Of a stretch of 52,001 nt of DNA, positions 22,151-31,052 are shown piece after piece. Every line of letters begins with the position of its first letter. The stretch's first letter is position 1. Source of the stretch: Auritidibacter ignavus (lineage in GTDB: Bacteria; Actinomycetota; Actinomycetes; Actinomycetales; Micrococcaceae); assembly GCF_003703835.1 (NCBI RefSeq), contig NZ_RDQR01000020.1:1-52001 (forward strand), in the 5' to 3' direction. The notes beneath the pieces were generated by a model. The model had not been told where the DNA came from and did not search any database. It worked only from the letters and a program-made list of their open reading frames with translations. The translations under genes were made by a program, and so were the position numbers.

Positions 22151-23059
22151 TTAGATCAATGCGGGCACTACCCAGACGGTGAAATACTGCAGGATGCCCA
22201 GCCCCAGCACGGGAACCATGCCCACTGCGATCGCCGACACCGGTGCATCGCGGATTTCGATGGGGGGTGCGCCCAGGGACTGGAGTTCGGCGGTGGTGCG
22301 CCGACCCAGCACATACACCATGTGGTGAACCAGTACGACCATCAAGGCTCCGACCCCGGCGGCAATGACGGTAGGAACAGAAAGTACCAGCGGGTGAGGC
22401 AGTTGCAACGCGGTGGTGGTGGCGATACCTGCCACGATCCCTAGGGCACTAGCAAGAAAACGGTGGATGGGAAACAGCGAGACCACACCGGCCACCATCA
22501 CGCCGATGAGCGCGGTGAAAGCCAACCAGTTCAGGCCCCCGACTTGTTGGGTGGCCTCGATCTCGGCTCCGTAACCGGCGTAGCGCAGGATCCGGTCAAC
22601 GTCCATGCGGGCAATCAGCGACCACAGTCCGGTCGCGGCCATGATGGAGATCGACACGATTCCCAGTCCCAGACGTGGCGGACGGTTTCCATTTTGCGGT
22701 CCCGCGATTAATTCGGTGACGAACAGCGCGATCAGGCCCAGCGATAAGGTGATCGCCACCGGGGCCATCCAAAGATCCGGGCGTGCCATCTCGAAGGAAT
22801 AATTCCCGCTGAACCGGGTGTCCTCAGGCAACAGGGCCAATAACCAGGTGGAGATCATCCCCACGGCGGCAATCACGGCGATGAGCAGCACTGTCAAACG
22901 TCCCTTGACGAGTCGAGCAAGACCCACACTGAAGACAATAACCAGGACGGTGACAACCCCGGGCACAGCCCAGCGCGCCACGTCGTTGGTCATCAGCACA
23001 GCCAGGGAGAGACCCGCACCCGCCAGTAAGGTTCCTAAAGCCGCATATATTAAACGCAC
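22151..23059 (-). CDS. Polytopic membrane protein of unknown function
   Basis: The 302-residue protein has about eight or nine hydrophobic segments spread along its length and short loops. A larger loop near residues 75-90 (LPEDTRFSGNYSFEMARPD) and another at about 150-170 probably lie outside the membrane. I recognise no transporter signature. The start is GTG at 23059, 91 bases from the divergent mshD gene, so the two share a short promoter region. It heads a minus-strand run of small genes. Confidence 0.65.
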   Translation of the reverse strand: MRLIYAALGTLLAGAGLSLAVLMTNDVARWAVPGVVTVLVIVFSVGLARLVKGRLTVLLIAVIAAVGMISTWLLALLPEDTRFSGNYSFEMARPDLWMAPVAITLSLGLIALFVTELIAGPQNGNRPPRLGLGIVSISIMAATGLWSLIARMDVDRILRYAGYGAEIEATQQVGGLNWLAFTALIGVMVAGVVSLFPIHRFLASALGIVAGIATTTALQLPHPLVLSVPTVIAAGVGALMVVLVHHMVYVLGRRTTAELQSLGAPPIEIRDAPVSAIAVGMVPVLGLGILQYFTVWVVPALI

Positions 23060-23150
23060 GTTTTCATTCTGTCATGGCCTCGGACTCTCGCCGGGATTTC
23101 GTGTCTCAGCAAACTTTGGCCTGCAGGCGGACACCGGTACTGTGGAGGCT

Positions 23151-24101
23151 ATGAACTCCCTGCAGGTGCGTGACCACGATCTTAATTCCCAAGAGCTCAG
23201 TTATCTTCAGGCCTTGGCAGCCCTGGGGCTTCGCGCAGATAATAATGAGCCATTTTCTGATCAAACCTGGGTCGAGATCCGTAGCGGTCGAGCTGTGGTG
23301 TTCACCGCGGACTCTACCTCTCATCCTGGATGGGCGGTCGCGGCGGCACTGGTTGGCCAGGGAAACGCTGAGGACCCATATCTCGTGGAGATGGTGGTTC
23401 ATCCCCAAGAACGCGAGCGCGGTCTCGGCTGTGCTGTGGCGGATAAAATCGCCTCGTATCTTCAGCAAAACGCGCCCGCCGACGCGCTGGTGACCGCCTG
23501 GAGTCACGGCAATCACGAAGCTGCGAATATTTTGGCCCAGCGGTACGGTCTTGCCCCGGTCCGTGAGCTGTGGCGGATGGGGCTCATCGGCTCTGAAGGG
23601 TCCCACTGGCCAGATCACCCACCGCAAGGTTATCGGTTCCGCACTTTCGTACCCGACCAGGATGACCGTGCCTGGCTCGAGGTGAACGCCGCGGCCTTCG
23701 TGGATCATCCCGAGCAGGGCAAAATGACCCTTCAGGATCTGCAGTCACGGATGAAACAGGACTGGTTCAGCGCTGATGGGTTTTTTGTGGCTGAGCAGGA
23801 AGATACCGGAGACATGGCGGGATTTCACTGGACGAAGGTGGTTCCCGGTGCTGAGTCCGGAGAGGTTTATGCCGTCGGTGTTTCCCCCGAGGCTCAAGGT
23901 AGCGGACTGGGACGAGCACTCACCGCACGCGGGATGAACCATCTTGTCGAAAATGGTCTCACTCATTTGGTGCTCTATGTCGATGCGGACAATACACCCG
24001 CGACAAAATTGTATGACTCGTTAGGATTTTCTGTGGAGAATGTCGATGTCATGTTTTCGTCGACGACGTCCCGACATCATGTCCAGGAGAATGATTCGTG
24101 A
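23151..24101 (+). CDS. mshD: Mycothiol synthase (MshD)
   Basis: MshD acetylates cysteinyl-glucosaminyl-inositol with acetyl-CoA, the last step in making mycothiol, the main thiol of actinobacteria. Two GNAT domains are visible in 316 residues. The N-terminal one has VEMVVHPQERERGLGCAVAD. The C-terminal one has VYAVGVSPEAQGSGLGRALTARGMNHL. The linker NAAAFVDHPEQGKMTLQDL is a strong MshD hallmark. The start is ATG 23151 with GGAGG immediately upstream; the ORF open from 22818 is not coding. The stop overlaps the next gene's GTG by four bases, so they are translationally coupled. Confidence 0.94.
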   Translation: MNSLQVRDHDLNSQELSYLQALAALGLRADNNEPFSDQTWVEIRSGRAVVFTADSTSHPGWAVAAALVGQGNAEDPYLVEMVVHPQERERGLGCAVADKIASYLQQNAPADALVTAWSHGNHEAANILAQRYGLAPVRELWRMGLIGSEGSHWPDHPPQGYRFRTFVPDQDDRAWLEVNAAAFVDHPEQGKMTLQDLQSRMKQDWFSADGFFVAEQEDTGDMAGFHWTKVVPGAESGEVYAVGVSPEAQGSGLGRALTARGMNHLVENGLTHLVLYVDADNTPATKLYDSLGFSVENVDVMFSSTTSRHHVQENDS

Positions 24102-25120
24102 GTTCGGTAGCCGAATATATTCAGGATCTCACCGCTCAACGTACCTCATCTGCGGTGGAAGATCCCGGTCCAGCATCTGACATCGTCGCCTGTGGAATCC
24201 TCCCTTGGCGTTGCGAGCGTGGCGCGCTCGAAGTCTTATTAATTCACCGTCCCCGGTACGACGACTGGTCGTGGCCCAAAGGCAAACTCGATGAGGAGGA
24301 GACTCTACCCGAGTGCGCGATTCGCGAAACACGAGAGGAGATTAATCTCGACGTCGAGTTGGGCATCCCTCTGCCGATCATCCGGTACCAGGTGGAGGGA
24401 AAGTCAAAAGAAGTCTGGTACTGGGCGGCTGAAGTCACCATGCAGCAGCCCCGTGCTGATCAGGGTGAAGTCGATCGGGTGGAATGGCTTTCCGTAGAGC
24501 AGGCTCGTCAACGGTTGACCAATGACAATGACCACCAGCCTCTCGACGCCCTGGTTGAAGCATTCGAGAATAAGACGTTGAGAACGCGTCCCTGCCTGTT
24601 TTTACGTCACGCCAAAGCCAAACCACGCTCCAGCTGGTCGCGGGCCGAATCGGAACGCCCACTGGCGGCCACCGGGCGTCGTCAGGCCTGGACCGTAAAA
24701 CGCCTGCTGGAGGCCTGGTCGCCACAGCGAGTGATCTCCTCGCCCTGGGTCCGTTGCATGCAGACTGTGGCGCCTTTCGCCAAGCAGGCTAAGCGAAACG
24801 TCAAACAACGCGATATTCTCACCGAAAAGCAAGCCGGTAAGAAGGCATCGAAAGCCACCAAAGAGTTCCTGGCGCAACTTGGTAAGAACCGCCCGCGGGT
24901 CATCTGCACTCATCGGCCCGTTTTCCCGCGTATTTTTGAGGCTATCAAGGCACACCTCAAAAAGTACGCCGAGTCTAAAGACCTACGAGACCGGTTACTC
25001 AACGCCCTGCCAACGGACAATCCCTACGTTAGCCCTGGTGCGGTGATTGTGGTGCATCAGGCCGTGGATCGCCAGCTACGTATTGTGTCCGTCGAGATCT
25101 ACGATTCCTACGACCTTTAA
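24098..25120 (+). CDS. Nudix hydrolase fused to histidine phosphatase (MutT1-like)
   Basis: The 340-residue protein has two domains. The Nudix box lies at about residues 65-87: GKLDEEETLPECAIRETREE is intact at the metal-binding REx2REE core, but the Gly that normally follows it is Asn. The C-terminal half is a histidine phosphatase with the catalytic LFLRHAKAK motif and a second His in VICTHRPV. Mycobacterial MutT1 has this architecture and degrades 8-oxo-dGTP and diadenosine polyphosphates, so nucleotide-pool cleaning is likely. The GTG start overlaps the mshD stop. Confidence 0.85.
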   Translation: MSSVAEYIQDLTAQRTSSAVEDPGPASDIVACGILPWRCERGALEVLLIHRPRYDDWSWPKGKLDEEETLPECAIRETREEINLDVELGIPLPIIRYQVEGKSKEVWYWAAEVTMQQPRADQGEVDRVEWLSVEQARQRLTNDNDHQPLDALVEAFENKTLRTRPCLFLRHAKAKPRSSWSRAESERPLAATGRRQAWTVKRLLEAWSPQRVISSPWVRCMQTVAPFAKQAKRNVKQRDILTEKQAGKKASKATKEFLAQLGKNRPRVICTHRPVFPRIFEAIKAHLKKYAESKDLRDRLLNALPTDNPYVSPGAVIVVHQAVDRQLRIVSVEIYDSYDL

Positions 25121-25194
25121 CGCAGATAGTGACGTCTGCCGGGGACATGCCGGTAGGATTCAGGACAAGAACTATTCGGAGTGAGGAAACTGAG

Positions 25195-25548
25195 ATGACT
25201 GAGGTACAGCCCGGATCCGAGAACCAACCGGCCAAGAACGTCCATCCCGGAGCAACTATCAGATTGTCTGAGTCCAATGATCGGTTTGAGCTGTGGGACA
25301 ACGGCGAATTCATCGGCTTTCTCGGATTCAGTGTAAACCCCTCTACCGATGAGAATGGCCGTGAAGTCCTGCACCTGCAACACACCATCATCTCCGAAAA
25401 ATATGGGCGCCAGGGGTATGCACGCGCCCTGGTCACCATGGTGTTAGATCAATTACGTAAAGATCACGTGCAGGTCATCTCCAGTTGCTCCTATATCGAC
25501 CGTTACTTGCAACGCTACCCGGAATATCAAGACATGGTCGTTGACTGA
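25195..25548 (+). CDS. Small GNAT N-acetyltransferase (YjdJ-like)
   Basis: It has 117 residues from ATG 25195. The compact fold is of the type found in plant- and bacteria-type single-domain GNATs: HLQHTIISEKYGRQGYARALVTMVLDQL gives strand four and the acetyl-CoA loop GRQGYA, followed by VISSCSYIDRYLQRYPEYQDMV with the conserved Cys-Ser-Tyr. The N-terminus has the strand FELWDNGEFIGFLGFSV. An earlier in-frame ATG at 25129 lacks a binding site. The substrate is unknown. Confidence 0.8.
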   Translation: MTEVQPGSENQPAKNVHPGATIRLSESNDRFELWDNGEFIGFLGFSVNPSTDENGREVLHLQHTIISEKYGRQGYARALVTMVLDQLRKDHVQVISSCSYIDRYLQRYPEYQDMVVD

Positions 25549-25617
25549 CACCGACGATAAACCGATTTCAGCACACATCCCAATACACCCCATAACCTTC
25601 AGGAAGAGGCTACCGAC

Positions 25618-26454
25618 GTGTCTGCGTCAGCTGAGGATATTGTCACGCCCTACGAGGACCTTTTGGCCGATGTTCTGAAGCATGGAACCGCCAAAACCGA
25701 TCGCACCGGAACCGGCACCTATTCGGTGTTCGGACGTCAGATGCGGTTCGATTTGAGCTCCTCGTTCCCGTTGATCACCACTAAACGGGTCCACTTCAAG
25801 TCCGTGGTGCTCGAGCTGCTGTGGTTCCTGCGTGGTGAATCCAATGTGCGGTGGTTGCAAGAACGTGGCGTGACCATCTGGAATGAATGGGCCGATGAAA
25901 ACGGCGATTTGGGGCCGGTCTACGGTGTCCAGTGGCGATCATGGCCCACTCCCAGTGGCGAGACCATTGATCAGATCAGCCAGCTGATGCAGAATCTGAA
26001 AACGTCCCCGGACTCCCGTCGGCACGTGGTGACCGCATGGAACCCGGGACAGCTCAGCGAAATGGCGCTTCCGGCCTGTCACGCACTCTTCCAGTTTTAT
26101 GTCGCTCCGACGGCTGACGGTTCGACCCCAGTGCTGTCCTGCCAGCTGTACCAGCGCTCGGCCGATATGTTCTTGGGAGTCCCATTCAACATTGCGGAAT
26201 ACTCATTGCTGACGCTGATGATCGCCGACCAGTTGGGATACCAACCCGGTGAATTCATCTGGACTGGCGGTGACACCCACATTTACACCAATCACGTGGA
26301 CCAGGTGAAAGAACAGCTCACCCGGGCGCCCTACCCGTACCCGCGGGTGCGGATCCGGCGAACACCGCAGGACTTGTTCAGCTATGAGTTCGAGGACTTT
26401 GAACTCCTCGATTACCAGCACCACCCGACCATTAAGGCTCCCGTTGCAGTCTGA
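25618..26454 (+). CDS. thyA: Thymidylate synthase
   Basis: It methylates dUMP to dTMP with methylene-tetrahydrofolate. It is 278 residues. The catalytic Cys is C154 in [11 protein letters not shown]. The dUMP phosphate-binding Arg pair lies in [11 protein letters not shown], and [16 protein letters not shown] and [13 protein letters not shown] are classical family blocks. The start is GTG at 25618 with AGGAAGAGG upstream. The 3' end overlaps the putative folA TTG start by 11 bases, matching the need for folate recycling by dihydrofolate reductase. Confidence 0.97.
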   Translation: MSASAEDIVTPYEDLLADVLKHGTAKTDRTGTGTYSVFGRQMRFDLSSSFPLITTKRVHFKSVVLELLWFLRGESNVRWLQERGVTIWNEWADENGDLGPVYGVQWRSWPTPSGETIDQISQLMQNLKTSPDSRRHVVTAWNPGQLSEMALPACHALFQFYVAPTADGSTPVLSCQLYQRSADMFLGVPFNIAEYSLLTLMIADQLGYQPGEFIWTGGDTHIYTNHVDQVKEQLTRAPYPYPRVRIRRTPQDLFSYEFEDFELLDYQHHPTIKAPVAV

Positions 26455-27019
26455 TCACATCTCAACCGAAACCCCATCGACACCTCAGCGCCCACGGATC
26501 GGGATGATCTGGGCCCAAACCTCCACCGGGATCATCGGCGATCAAGGGGGCATGCCCTGGGACGTTCCGGAAGATCTCAAACACTTCCAACGTGTCACCA
26601 CCGGCCACCCGGTGGTGATGGGACGTCGCACCTGGGAGTCGTTCCCCGAAAAGTTCCGCCCGTTGCCGAACCGGGATAATATCGTGGTCTCCTCGTCTCT
26701 GGACCCCGACGAGGCGTCAGGTGCCAATGTGTTCACCGACCTCGACGCGGCGCTGGATGCCGCCATCGAGCGCGCCGAGAACGGAGAAGTCTGGATCATC
26801 GGCGGAGCAACTCTCTATGTGGCGTTGCTACACCGTGCAGACCTCATCCAACGTTCCCTGCTTCGCGTCAACGTTGACGGAGACACTAAAGCGCCTGAAC
26901 TCGATGAAGCCTGGCACCTGACCCAGGCCGATCCCGAAAACCCCGAGCAGTGGCACCGTTCCCGGTCCGGAGTGGACTACCGGTTTGAACTCTGGGAAAG
27001 GACCACTGCTGATGGCTGA
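26444..27019 (+). CDS. folA: Dihydrofolate reductase
   Basis: It regenerates tetrahydrofolate from the dihydrofolate that ThyA produces. The core starts [31 protein letters not shown], with the conserved Trp and acidic residue of the active site, then [12 protein letters not shown] (NADPH site) and [12 protein letters not shown] placed the start at TTG 26444, seven bases after AAGG and overlapping thyA. It gives 191 residues and an N-terminal extension of about 20 residues. No ATG with a binding site lies nearer. The exact start is uncertain. Confidence 0.9.
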   Translation: MQSDHISTETPSTPQRPRIGMIWAQTSTGIIGDQGGMPWDVPEDLKHFQRVTTGHPVVMGRRTWESFPEKFRPLPNRDNIVVSSSLDPDEASGANVFTDLDAALDAAIERAENGEVWIIGGATLYVALLHRADLIQRSLLRVNVDGDTKAPELDEAWHLTQADPENPEQWHRSRSGVDYRFELWERTTADG

Positions 27020-27293
27020 GCACGACACCTCCTCATCCACGCACTCCACGGACCCGGGGACGACAACAGATAGGGCCCAGGTGCTGACCTTTTTGGCCTT
27101 GATCGCTGCTCCCATTCTCGCCGTCGTCAGCGCCGGGATGGGACTGGTGCTGATCTTGACCGAACGAACCATCGCCGGAGTGATTTTCATTCTGATTCCC
27201 ACCCAGGCATTTCTTGCCCTGGGTATTTGGGCCTATACGGCCCGAAAACGTAATTTTTCCCACAGTTCCTCGCCATCCCAGTCGGTAGAATAG
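27012..27293 (+). CDS. Small two-span membrane protein
   Basis: It has 93 residues with a Ser/Thr-rich N-terminal tail (HDTSSSTHSTDPGTTTDR), then two hydrophobic spans (about residues 25-50 and 55-75) and a basic, Ser-rich C-terminus. ATG 27012 overlaps the folA stop and has AAAGGA nine bases upstream. It is followed directly by asd. The function is unknown; the position in the folate/aspartate operon is the only clue. Confidence 0.7.
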   Translation: MAEHDTSSSTHSTDPGTTTDRAQVLTFLALIAAPILAVVSAGMGLVLILTERTIAGVIFILIPTQAFLALGIWAYTARKRNFSHSSSPSQSVE

Positions 27294-28475
27294 ATGAGCA
27301 TGACCGTAGATGATGCACAACAATTCCAACATGCTGACCCCGCGCAGAACCAGACGGTAGGAATCGTCGGATGGCGTGGCATGGTGGGGTCAGTCCTGAT
27401 GCAACGGATGCAAGAAGAAGGGGACTTCTCCAAACTGAATCCCGTCTTCTTCTCCACATCTTCTCCCGGTGCGCCGGCCCCGAGCTTTTCTTCCGCTGAA
27501 GACAACGGTGTCCTGCAAGACGCCTACGATATCCAGACGCTAGCAAAGCTTCCGGTCATCATCACCACGCAGGGTGGTGACTACACCAAGAAGGTCCACC
27601 CGCAGCTGCGTGAAACCGGCTGGGACGGCATCTGGATTGATGCCGCATCCACCTTGCGGATGAGCGCTGACTCGTTGATCGTGCTGGACCCCATCAACCG
27701 GCCCGCCATCGACGCCGGTTTGCGCGACGGTATCAGAGACTTTATTGGCGGTAATTGTACGGTGTCCTGCATGCTGATGGGCCTCGGTGGCCTCTTTACC
27801 GCAGGGCTCATTGAGTGGGGCACCGCGATGACCTACCAAGCAGCCTCCGGCGGCGGCGCTAAGCACATGCGCGAGTTGCTCTCCGGTTTCGGCACCCTGC
27901 ACCAGTCAGTGGCCGATGAATTAGCTGATCCGTCTTCGGCCATTTTGGAGATTGACCGCAAGGTCTTGGCCTCCCAGCGCGACGGGTCCATGGATACCAC
28001 CGAGTTCGAGGTACCCCTGGCCGGTTCGTTGATCCCATGGATTGACTCCGAGCTGGACGGCGGTGTCTCCCGCGAAGAGTGGAAGGGTGGCGCTGAGACC
28101 AATAAGATCTTGGGACGGACCGCCGAGTCCGAGCGCATCCCTTTTGATTCGATTTGTGTGCGGATCGGTGCGTTGCGTAGCCACTCGCAGGCCTTGACCC
28201 TAAAGCTGACCCGTGATGTTCCCCTGGATGAGATCACCGATCTGATCGAGCAAAGCAACCCGTGGTCCAAGGTCGTGCCCAACACCAAGGAAGCGACCAT
28301 GCAAGAGCTGACTCCCGTCGCAGCTTCCGGGGATATGACTATCCCGGTGGGCCGGTTGCGGAAGATGCAGATGGGGCCGGAGTACCTGTCGGCCTTCACG
28401 GTCGGCGACCAGTTGCTCTGGGGCGCCGCCGAACCGGTGCGCCGGATGCTGATGATTGCCACCGGTAACCTCTAA
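27294..28475 (+). CDS. asd: Aspartate-semialdehyde dehydrogenase, long (E. coli-like) form
   Basis: It reduces aspartyl phosphate to aspartate semialdehyde, the branch point to lysine, diaminopimelate, threonine and methionine. The catalytic Cys is C155 in [11 protein letters not shown]. The NADP loop is [18 protein letters not shown], and GALRSHSQA carries the acid/base His. At 393 residues, with an EEWKG insertion region and the C-terminal [17 protein letters not shown], it resembles the enterobacterial form much more than the shorter (about 345-residue) form familiar from mycobacteria and corynebacteria. The start is ATG 27294 directly after the preceding stop, with 27300 as alternative. 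Confidence 0.95.
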   Translation: MSMTVDDAQQFQHADPAQNQTVGIVGWRGMVGSVLMQRMQEEGDFSKLNPVFFSTSSPGAPAPSFSSAEDNGVLQDAYDIQTLAKLPVIITTQGGDYTKKVHPQLRETGWDGIWIDAASTLRMSADSLIVLDPINRPAIDAGLRDGIRDFIGGNCTVSCMLMGLGGLFTAGLIEWGTAMTYQAASGGGAKHMRELLSGFGTLHQSVADELADPSSAILEIDRKVLASQRDGSMDTTEFEVPLAGSLIPWIDSELDGGVSREEWKGGAETNKILGRTAESERIPFDSICVRIGALRSHSQALTLKLTRDVPLDEITDLIEQSNPWSKVVPNTKEATMQELTPVAASGDMTIPVGRLRKMQMGPEYLSAFTVGDQLLWGAAEPVRRMLMIATGNL

Positions 28476-28484
28476 AAACCACCA

Positions 28485-28532
28485 ACCACAGTGGGGCTAA
28501 ACCTTTTGTTGCGGGTTGGGCCCCGCTGTGGT
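28485..28532. terminator. Bidirectional terminator between asd and murB
   Basis: ACCACAGTGGGGC (28485-28497) pairs with GCCCCGCTGTGGT (28520-28532) over 13 bases with one G-U pair. It lies between two convergent genes and can serve both. Confidence 0.8.
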
Positions 28533-28580
28533 GTCAGTAGAGCGTGGGCCAGTCCTCTAAGACCCTGTCTGGGAGCACTC

Positions 28581-29663
28581 TTAGAAGGTCACACCCACCA
28601 ACACAGGTTCCGGACGTAGCTCAATACCCCAGTGGTCCAGCACTCCATCACGCACCGTGCGGGCAACCTCCAGCAGGTCCTCGGTGCTGGCCTCTCCCCG
28701 GTTGGTCAGCGCCAGAGTGTGCTTGGTCGACAGTGAAGCCCGCCCGTGGTCGAGGTGAAAGCCTTTGTGGAATCCCGCGTGGTCGATCAACCAGGCTGCC
28801 GAGAGTTTTACCATCCCATCACCGGCACCAAATCTCGGGGCGGCCTCGGGCAGATGAGTAGTCCGTTCGACAGGCACAATCGGGTTGGTGAAGAACGAGC
28901 CGGTGGACCAGGTATCGTGGTCGGCCGGGTCCAAGACCATCCCTTTGCCCGTGCGCAGTCGGATCACTTCCTCACGGATCCGGTGGAGTCCGGCGTGACT
29001 GCCCAGCTCGACATCAAGCGCTTTGGCCAGTTGCCCGTATCGGACCGCAGCGTTTTCTCCGGTGTGTTTCAGGTGAAAATCCACGCTGAGCACAATCCAC
29101 CGTGGTGAAGCGTCGTGCTCGACTCGTGTCCCGGCCAGGGCGTCGTGCAGGCTCCGCTTGATGACCGAGTCCCGGTATCCGAAGTCCAGCTCATCGGCGG
29201 CCAGTTCCACCACGCGGTGGGTTTCTCGGTCCAAAGCCCGGATGCGTTGCAACGATTCGGAAATATCGGCCCCATAGGCACCGACGTTCTGGACCGGAGT
29301 GGCCCCAACCAACCCGGGAATCCCGGAGAGCGTTTCGACTCCGCTGAGGCCTTGTTCGACGGTATAGGCCACAAAGTCATCCCAGGTTTCTCCGGCAGCC
29401 ACGCGCACAACCGTATAGTCATCGTGTTGCTGCAACGTGTCGATGCCCCGGGTGCAAATCTGCACGACGGTTCCGGGGAATCCCCGATCGGCCACCAGCA
29501 GATTGGAGCCACCGCCGAGCACCAGAAGTGGCTGATGGGCCGCATCGGCGGCGGTAACGGCCTGAATAAGCTGGTCTTCAGTCTCTGCACGGATGAGGCT
29601 CTGCGCCGGGCCGCCGACCCGAGAGGTGGTCAGCTCAGCAAGCGTGATCGGCGACGGGCTCAT
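28581..29663 (-). CDS. murB: UDP-N-acetylenolpyruvoylglucosamine reductase
   Basis: MurB makes UDP-MurNAc, an early cytoplasmic step of peptidoglycan synthesis, using FAD and NADPH. It is 360 residues. The FAD-binding part has LLVLGGGSNLLVADRGFPG (about residues 44-62), then GIPGLVGATPVQNVGAYGADI, and the proton-donor Ser lies in STGSFFTNPIV. The C-terminal Glu of the active site is in ELRPEPVLVG. The ATG overlaps the stop of the upstream MaoC-type gene by ATGA, so translation is coupled. Confidence 0.96.
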   Translation of the reverse strand: MSPSPITLAELTTSRVGGPAQSLIRAETEDQLIQAVTAADAAHQPLLVLGGGSNLLVADRGFPGTVVQICTRGIDTLQQHDDYTVVRVAAGETWDDFVAYTVEQGLSGVETLSGIPGLVGATPVQNVGAYGADISESLQRIRALDRETHRVVELAADELDFGYRDSVIKRSLHDALAGTRVEHDASPRWIVLSVDFHLKHTGENAAVRYGQLAKALDVELGSHAGLHRIREEVIRLRTGKGMVLDPADHDTWSTGSFFTNPIVPVERTTHLPEAAPRFGAGDGMVKLSAAWLIDHAGFHKGFHLDHGRASLSTKHTLALTNRGEASTEDLLEVARTVRDGVLDHWGIELRPEPVLVGVTF

Positions 29664-30169
29664 GCCACAGGATCCAGTTGCACGAGCACCTGTGCTTTGG
29701 TGAGCACCTTGCTGTCACCGTCGTCAGGGTTGGTGACGACCAGATCAATACGGACCACCCCAGTGTCTGCGGTGACGGCACCGACCTTGGCGGTAATGGC
29801 CAGGCGAGCTCCGGCCGGGCCGGTGGTAAACGGCTGGGTGGGGTCTGCTTCCGGGGTGGTCTCAGCAACGGGCACCATGGACGTAAAGCGGGATTGGTAG
29901 TCCAGAATACGACCGGGATCGGTGCACCAGTGGCTGACCAGATCCACCGCGGTGCCCATCGAGAGCATCCCGTGAGCGATCACGCCGGGCAGTCCAGAGG
30001 CCCGGGCGGTCTCCTCGGACCAGTGGATCGGGTTGGCATCACCGGAAATTCCAGCGTAGCGCACCAAATCGGCCCGGCGCAGTTCCACGGTGGTTTCAGA
30101 GATGATGTCTCCTGGGGACAGCTCGGAGACGACCGGCAGTGCTGGTTGTGCTTGTGGTGACGTGGTCAT
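29660..30169 (-). CDS. MaoC-type (R)-hydratase/dehydratase, HadB-like
   Basis: It is 169 residues, a hot-dog fold with the hydratase motif in YAGISGDANPIHWSEETARASG (Asp and His dyad) and GVIAHGMLSMG. In mycobacteria HadA and HadB pair to dehydrate 3-hydroxyacyl-ACP in fatty acid elongation. Here the second subunit is encoded three bases upstream and murB follows with overlap. This trio is a common actinobacterial arrangement. Whether the physiological substrate is an acyl-ACP or acyl-CoA cannot be told. Confidence 0.85.
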   Translation of the reverse strand: MTTSPQAQPALPVVSELSPGDIISETTVELRRADLVRYAGISGDANPIHWSEETARASGLPGVIAHGMLSMGTAVDLVSHWCTDPGRILDYQSRFTSMVPVAETTPEADPTQPFTTGPAGARLAITAKVGAVTADTGVVRIDLVVTNPDDGDSKVLTKAQVLVQLDPVA

Positions 30170-30172
30170 CGC

Positions 30173-30622
30173 TTAGGCCTCCTCATCTACCGCACGCACC
30201 AGCAGGCTGGAGCGCACGGTGGCTACCTGCGTGTCGGTGGCATCGGTCACCACGGTTTCGGTGGTCACCATCCGGTGTCCACCCAGTGCTTTATCCGAGG
30301 CAACCGTGGCGCGGGCGAACAACTCGTCACCGGCCACAATAGGACGGGATAGGCTGAAGCGTTCATCGGCGTGAACCACCCGGGAGAAATCGATCTCTGC
30401 CTCGGGATCCGCCAACACTGCAGCTTCGGCACGTTGAGCCAACGTCACCAAAAAAGTCGGTGGCGCCACCAGGTCCGCATAGCCAGCCTGCTGCGCCGCC
30501 TGCACCTCACGGTGGACGGGGTGGGTGTTTTTGGTGGCCAAAGCAAAGTCGCGAATCTTTTCCCTGGCGACGAGATACGGTCCTACAGCCGGGTATTCAC
30601 GGCCGGTGATCGGTGAACTCAC
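30173..30622 (-). CDS. MaoC N-terminal-type dehydratase, HadA-like subunit
   Basis: It is 149 residues, the partner half of a split double hot-dog dehydratase. The N-terminal block YLVAREKIRDFALATKNTHPVH and the helix region GYADLVAPPTFLVTLAQRAE are the family features; the catalytic dyad is expected on the HadB-like partner. The start is GTG at 30622. It begins the run hadA-like, hadB-like, murB. Confidence 0.83.
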   Translation of the reverse strand: MSSPITGREYPAVGPYLVAREKIRDFALATKNTHPVHREVQAAQQAGYADLVAPPTFLVTLAQRAEAAVLADPEAEIDFSRVVHADERFSLSRPIVAGDELFARATVASDKALGGHRMVTTETVVTDATDTQVATVRSSLLVRAVDEEA

Positions 30623-30698
30623 GAATCGTTCGTCCTCTCAACTTGTCAAAACAGTCCGCACGCAATGATCCCAGTCTACCCAGCACCGCGAGAAGTAC

Positions 30699-30962
30699 TC
30701 AGTTACGGGGTACTCCCCCGCGCTGATCACGGTCGCGCTGAGCTTGGCGAAAACGAGTCCACTGCGCAAAGAGGTGAATGACAAGTCCCAACCCGATGAC
30801 GCCCAGCGCAATCCAGGAGATCACCATCACCTGAGCAATAGCGCCAATAATGGCCAGGAGAATCCCCAGTCCCAGGACCGCCATCCCACTCAGAAGCGCG
30901 CGTCGGTACACCGTGGATCCGGTCTCCCACGGGTTATACCCGCCACGTGGATTGTCTGCCAT
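30699..30962 (-). CDS. Small two-span membrane protein
   Basis: It is 87 residues from ATG 30962. The N-terminus is hydrophilic (MADNPRGGYNPWETGSTVYRR). Two spans follow (about residues 24-45 and 47-66), then a basic, Arg/Gln-rich tail (FRQAQRDRDQRGG). An ATG three codons earlier (30971) is also possible. The function is unknown. Confidence 0.65.
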   Translation of the reverse strand: MADNPRGGYNPWETGSTVYRRALLSGMAVLGLGILLAIIGAIAQVMVISWIALGVIGLGLVIHLFAQWTRFRQAQRDRDQRGGVPRN

Positions 30963-31052
30963 AGCATCCATTATTCCGGTTCGGATGACCCTAGCCGCAT
31001 ATGTTGCCCACGCGACCGGCACCGACAGCGGTCCCCCCCACCTGGATCAGAT

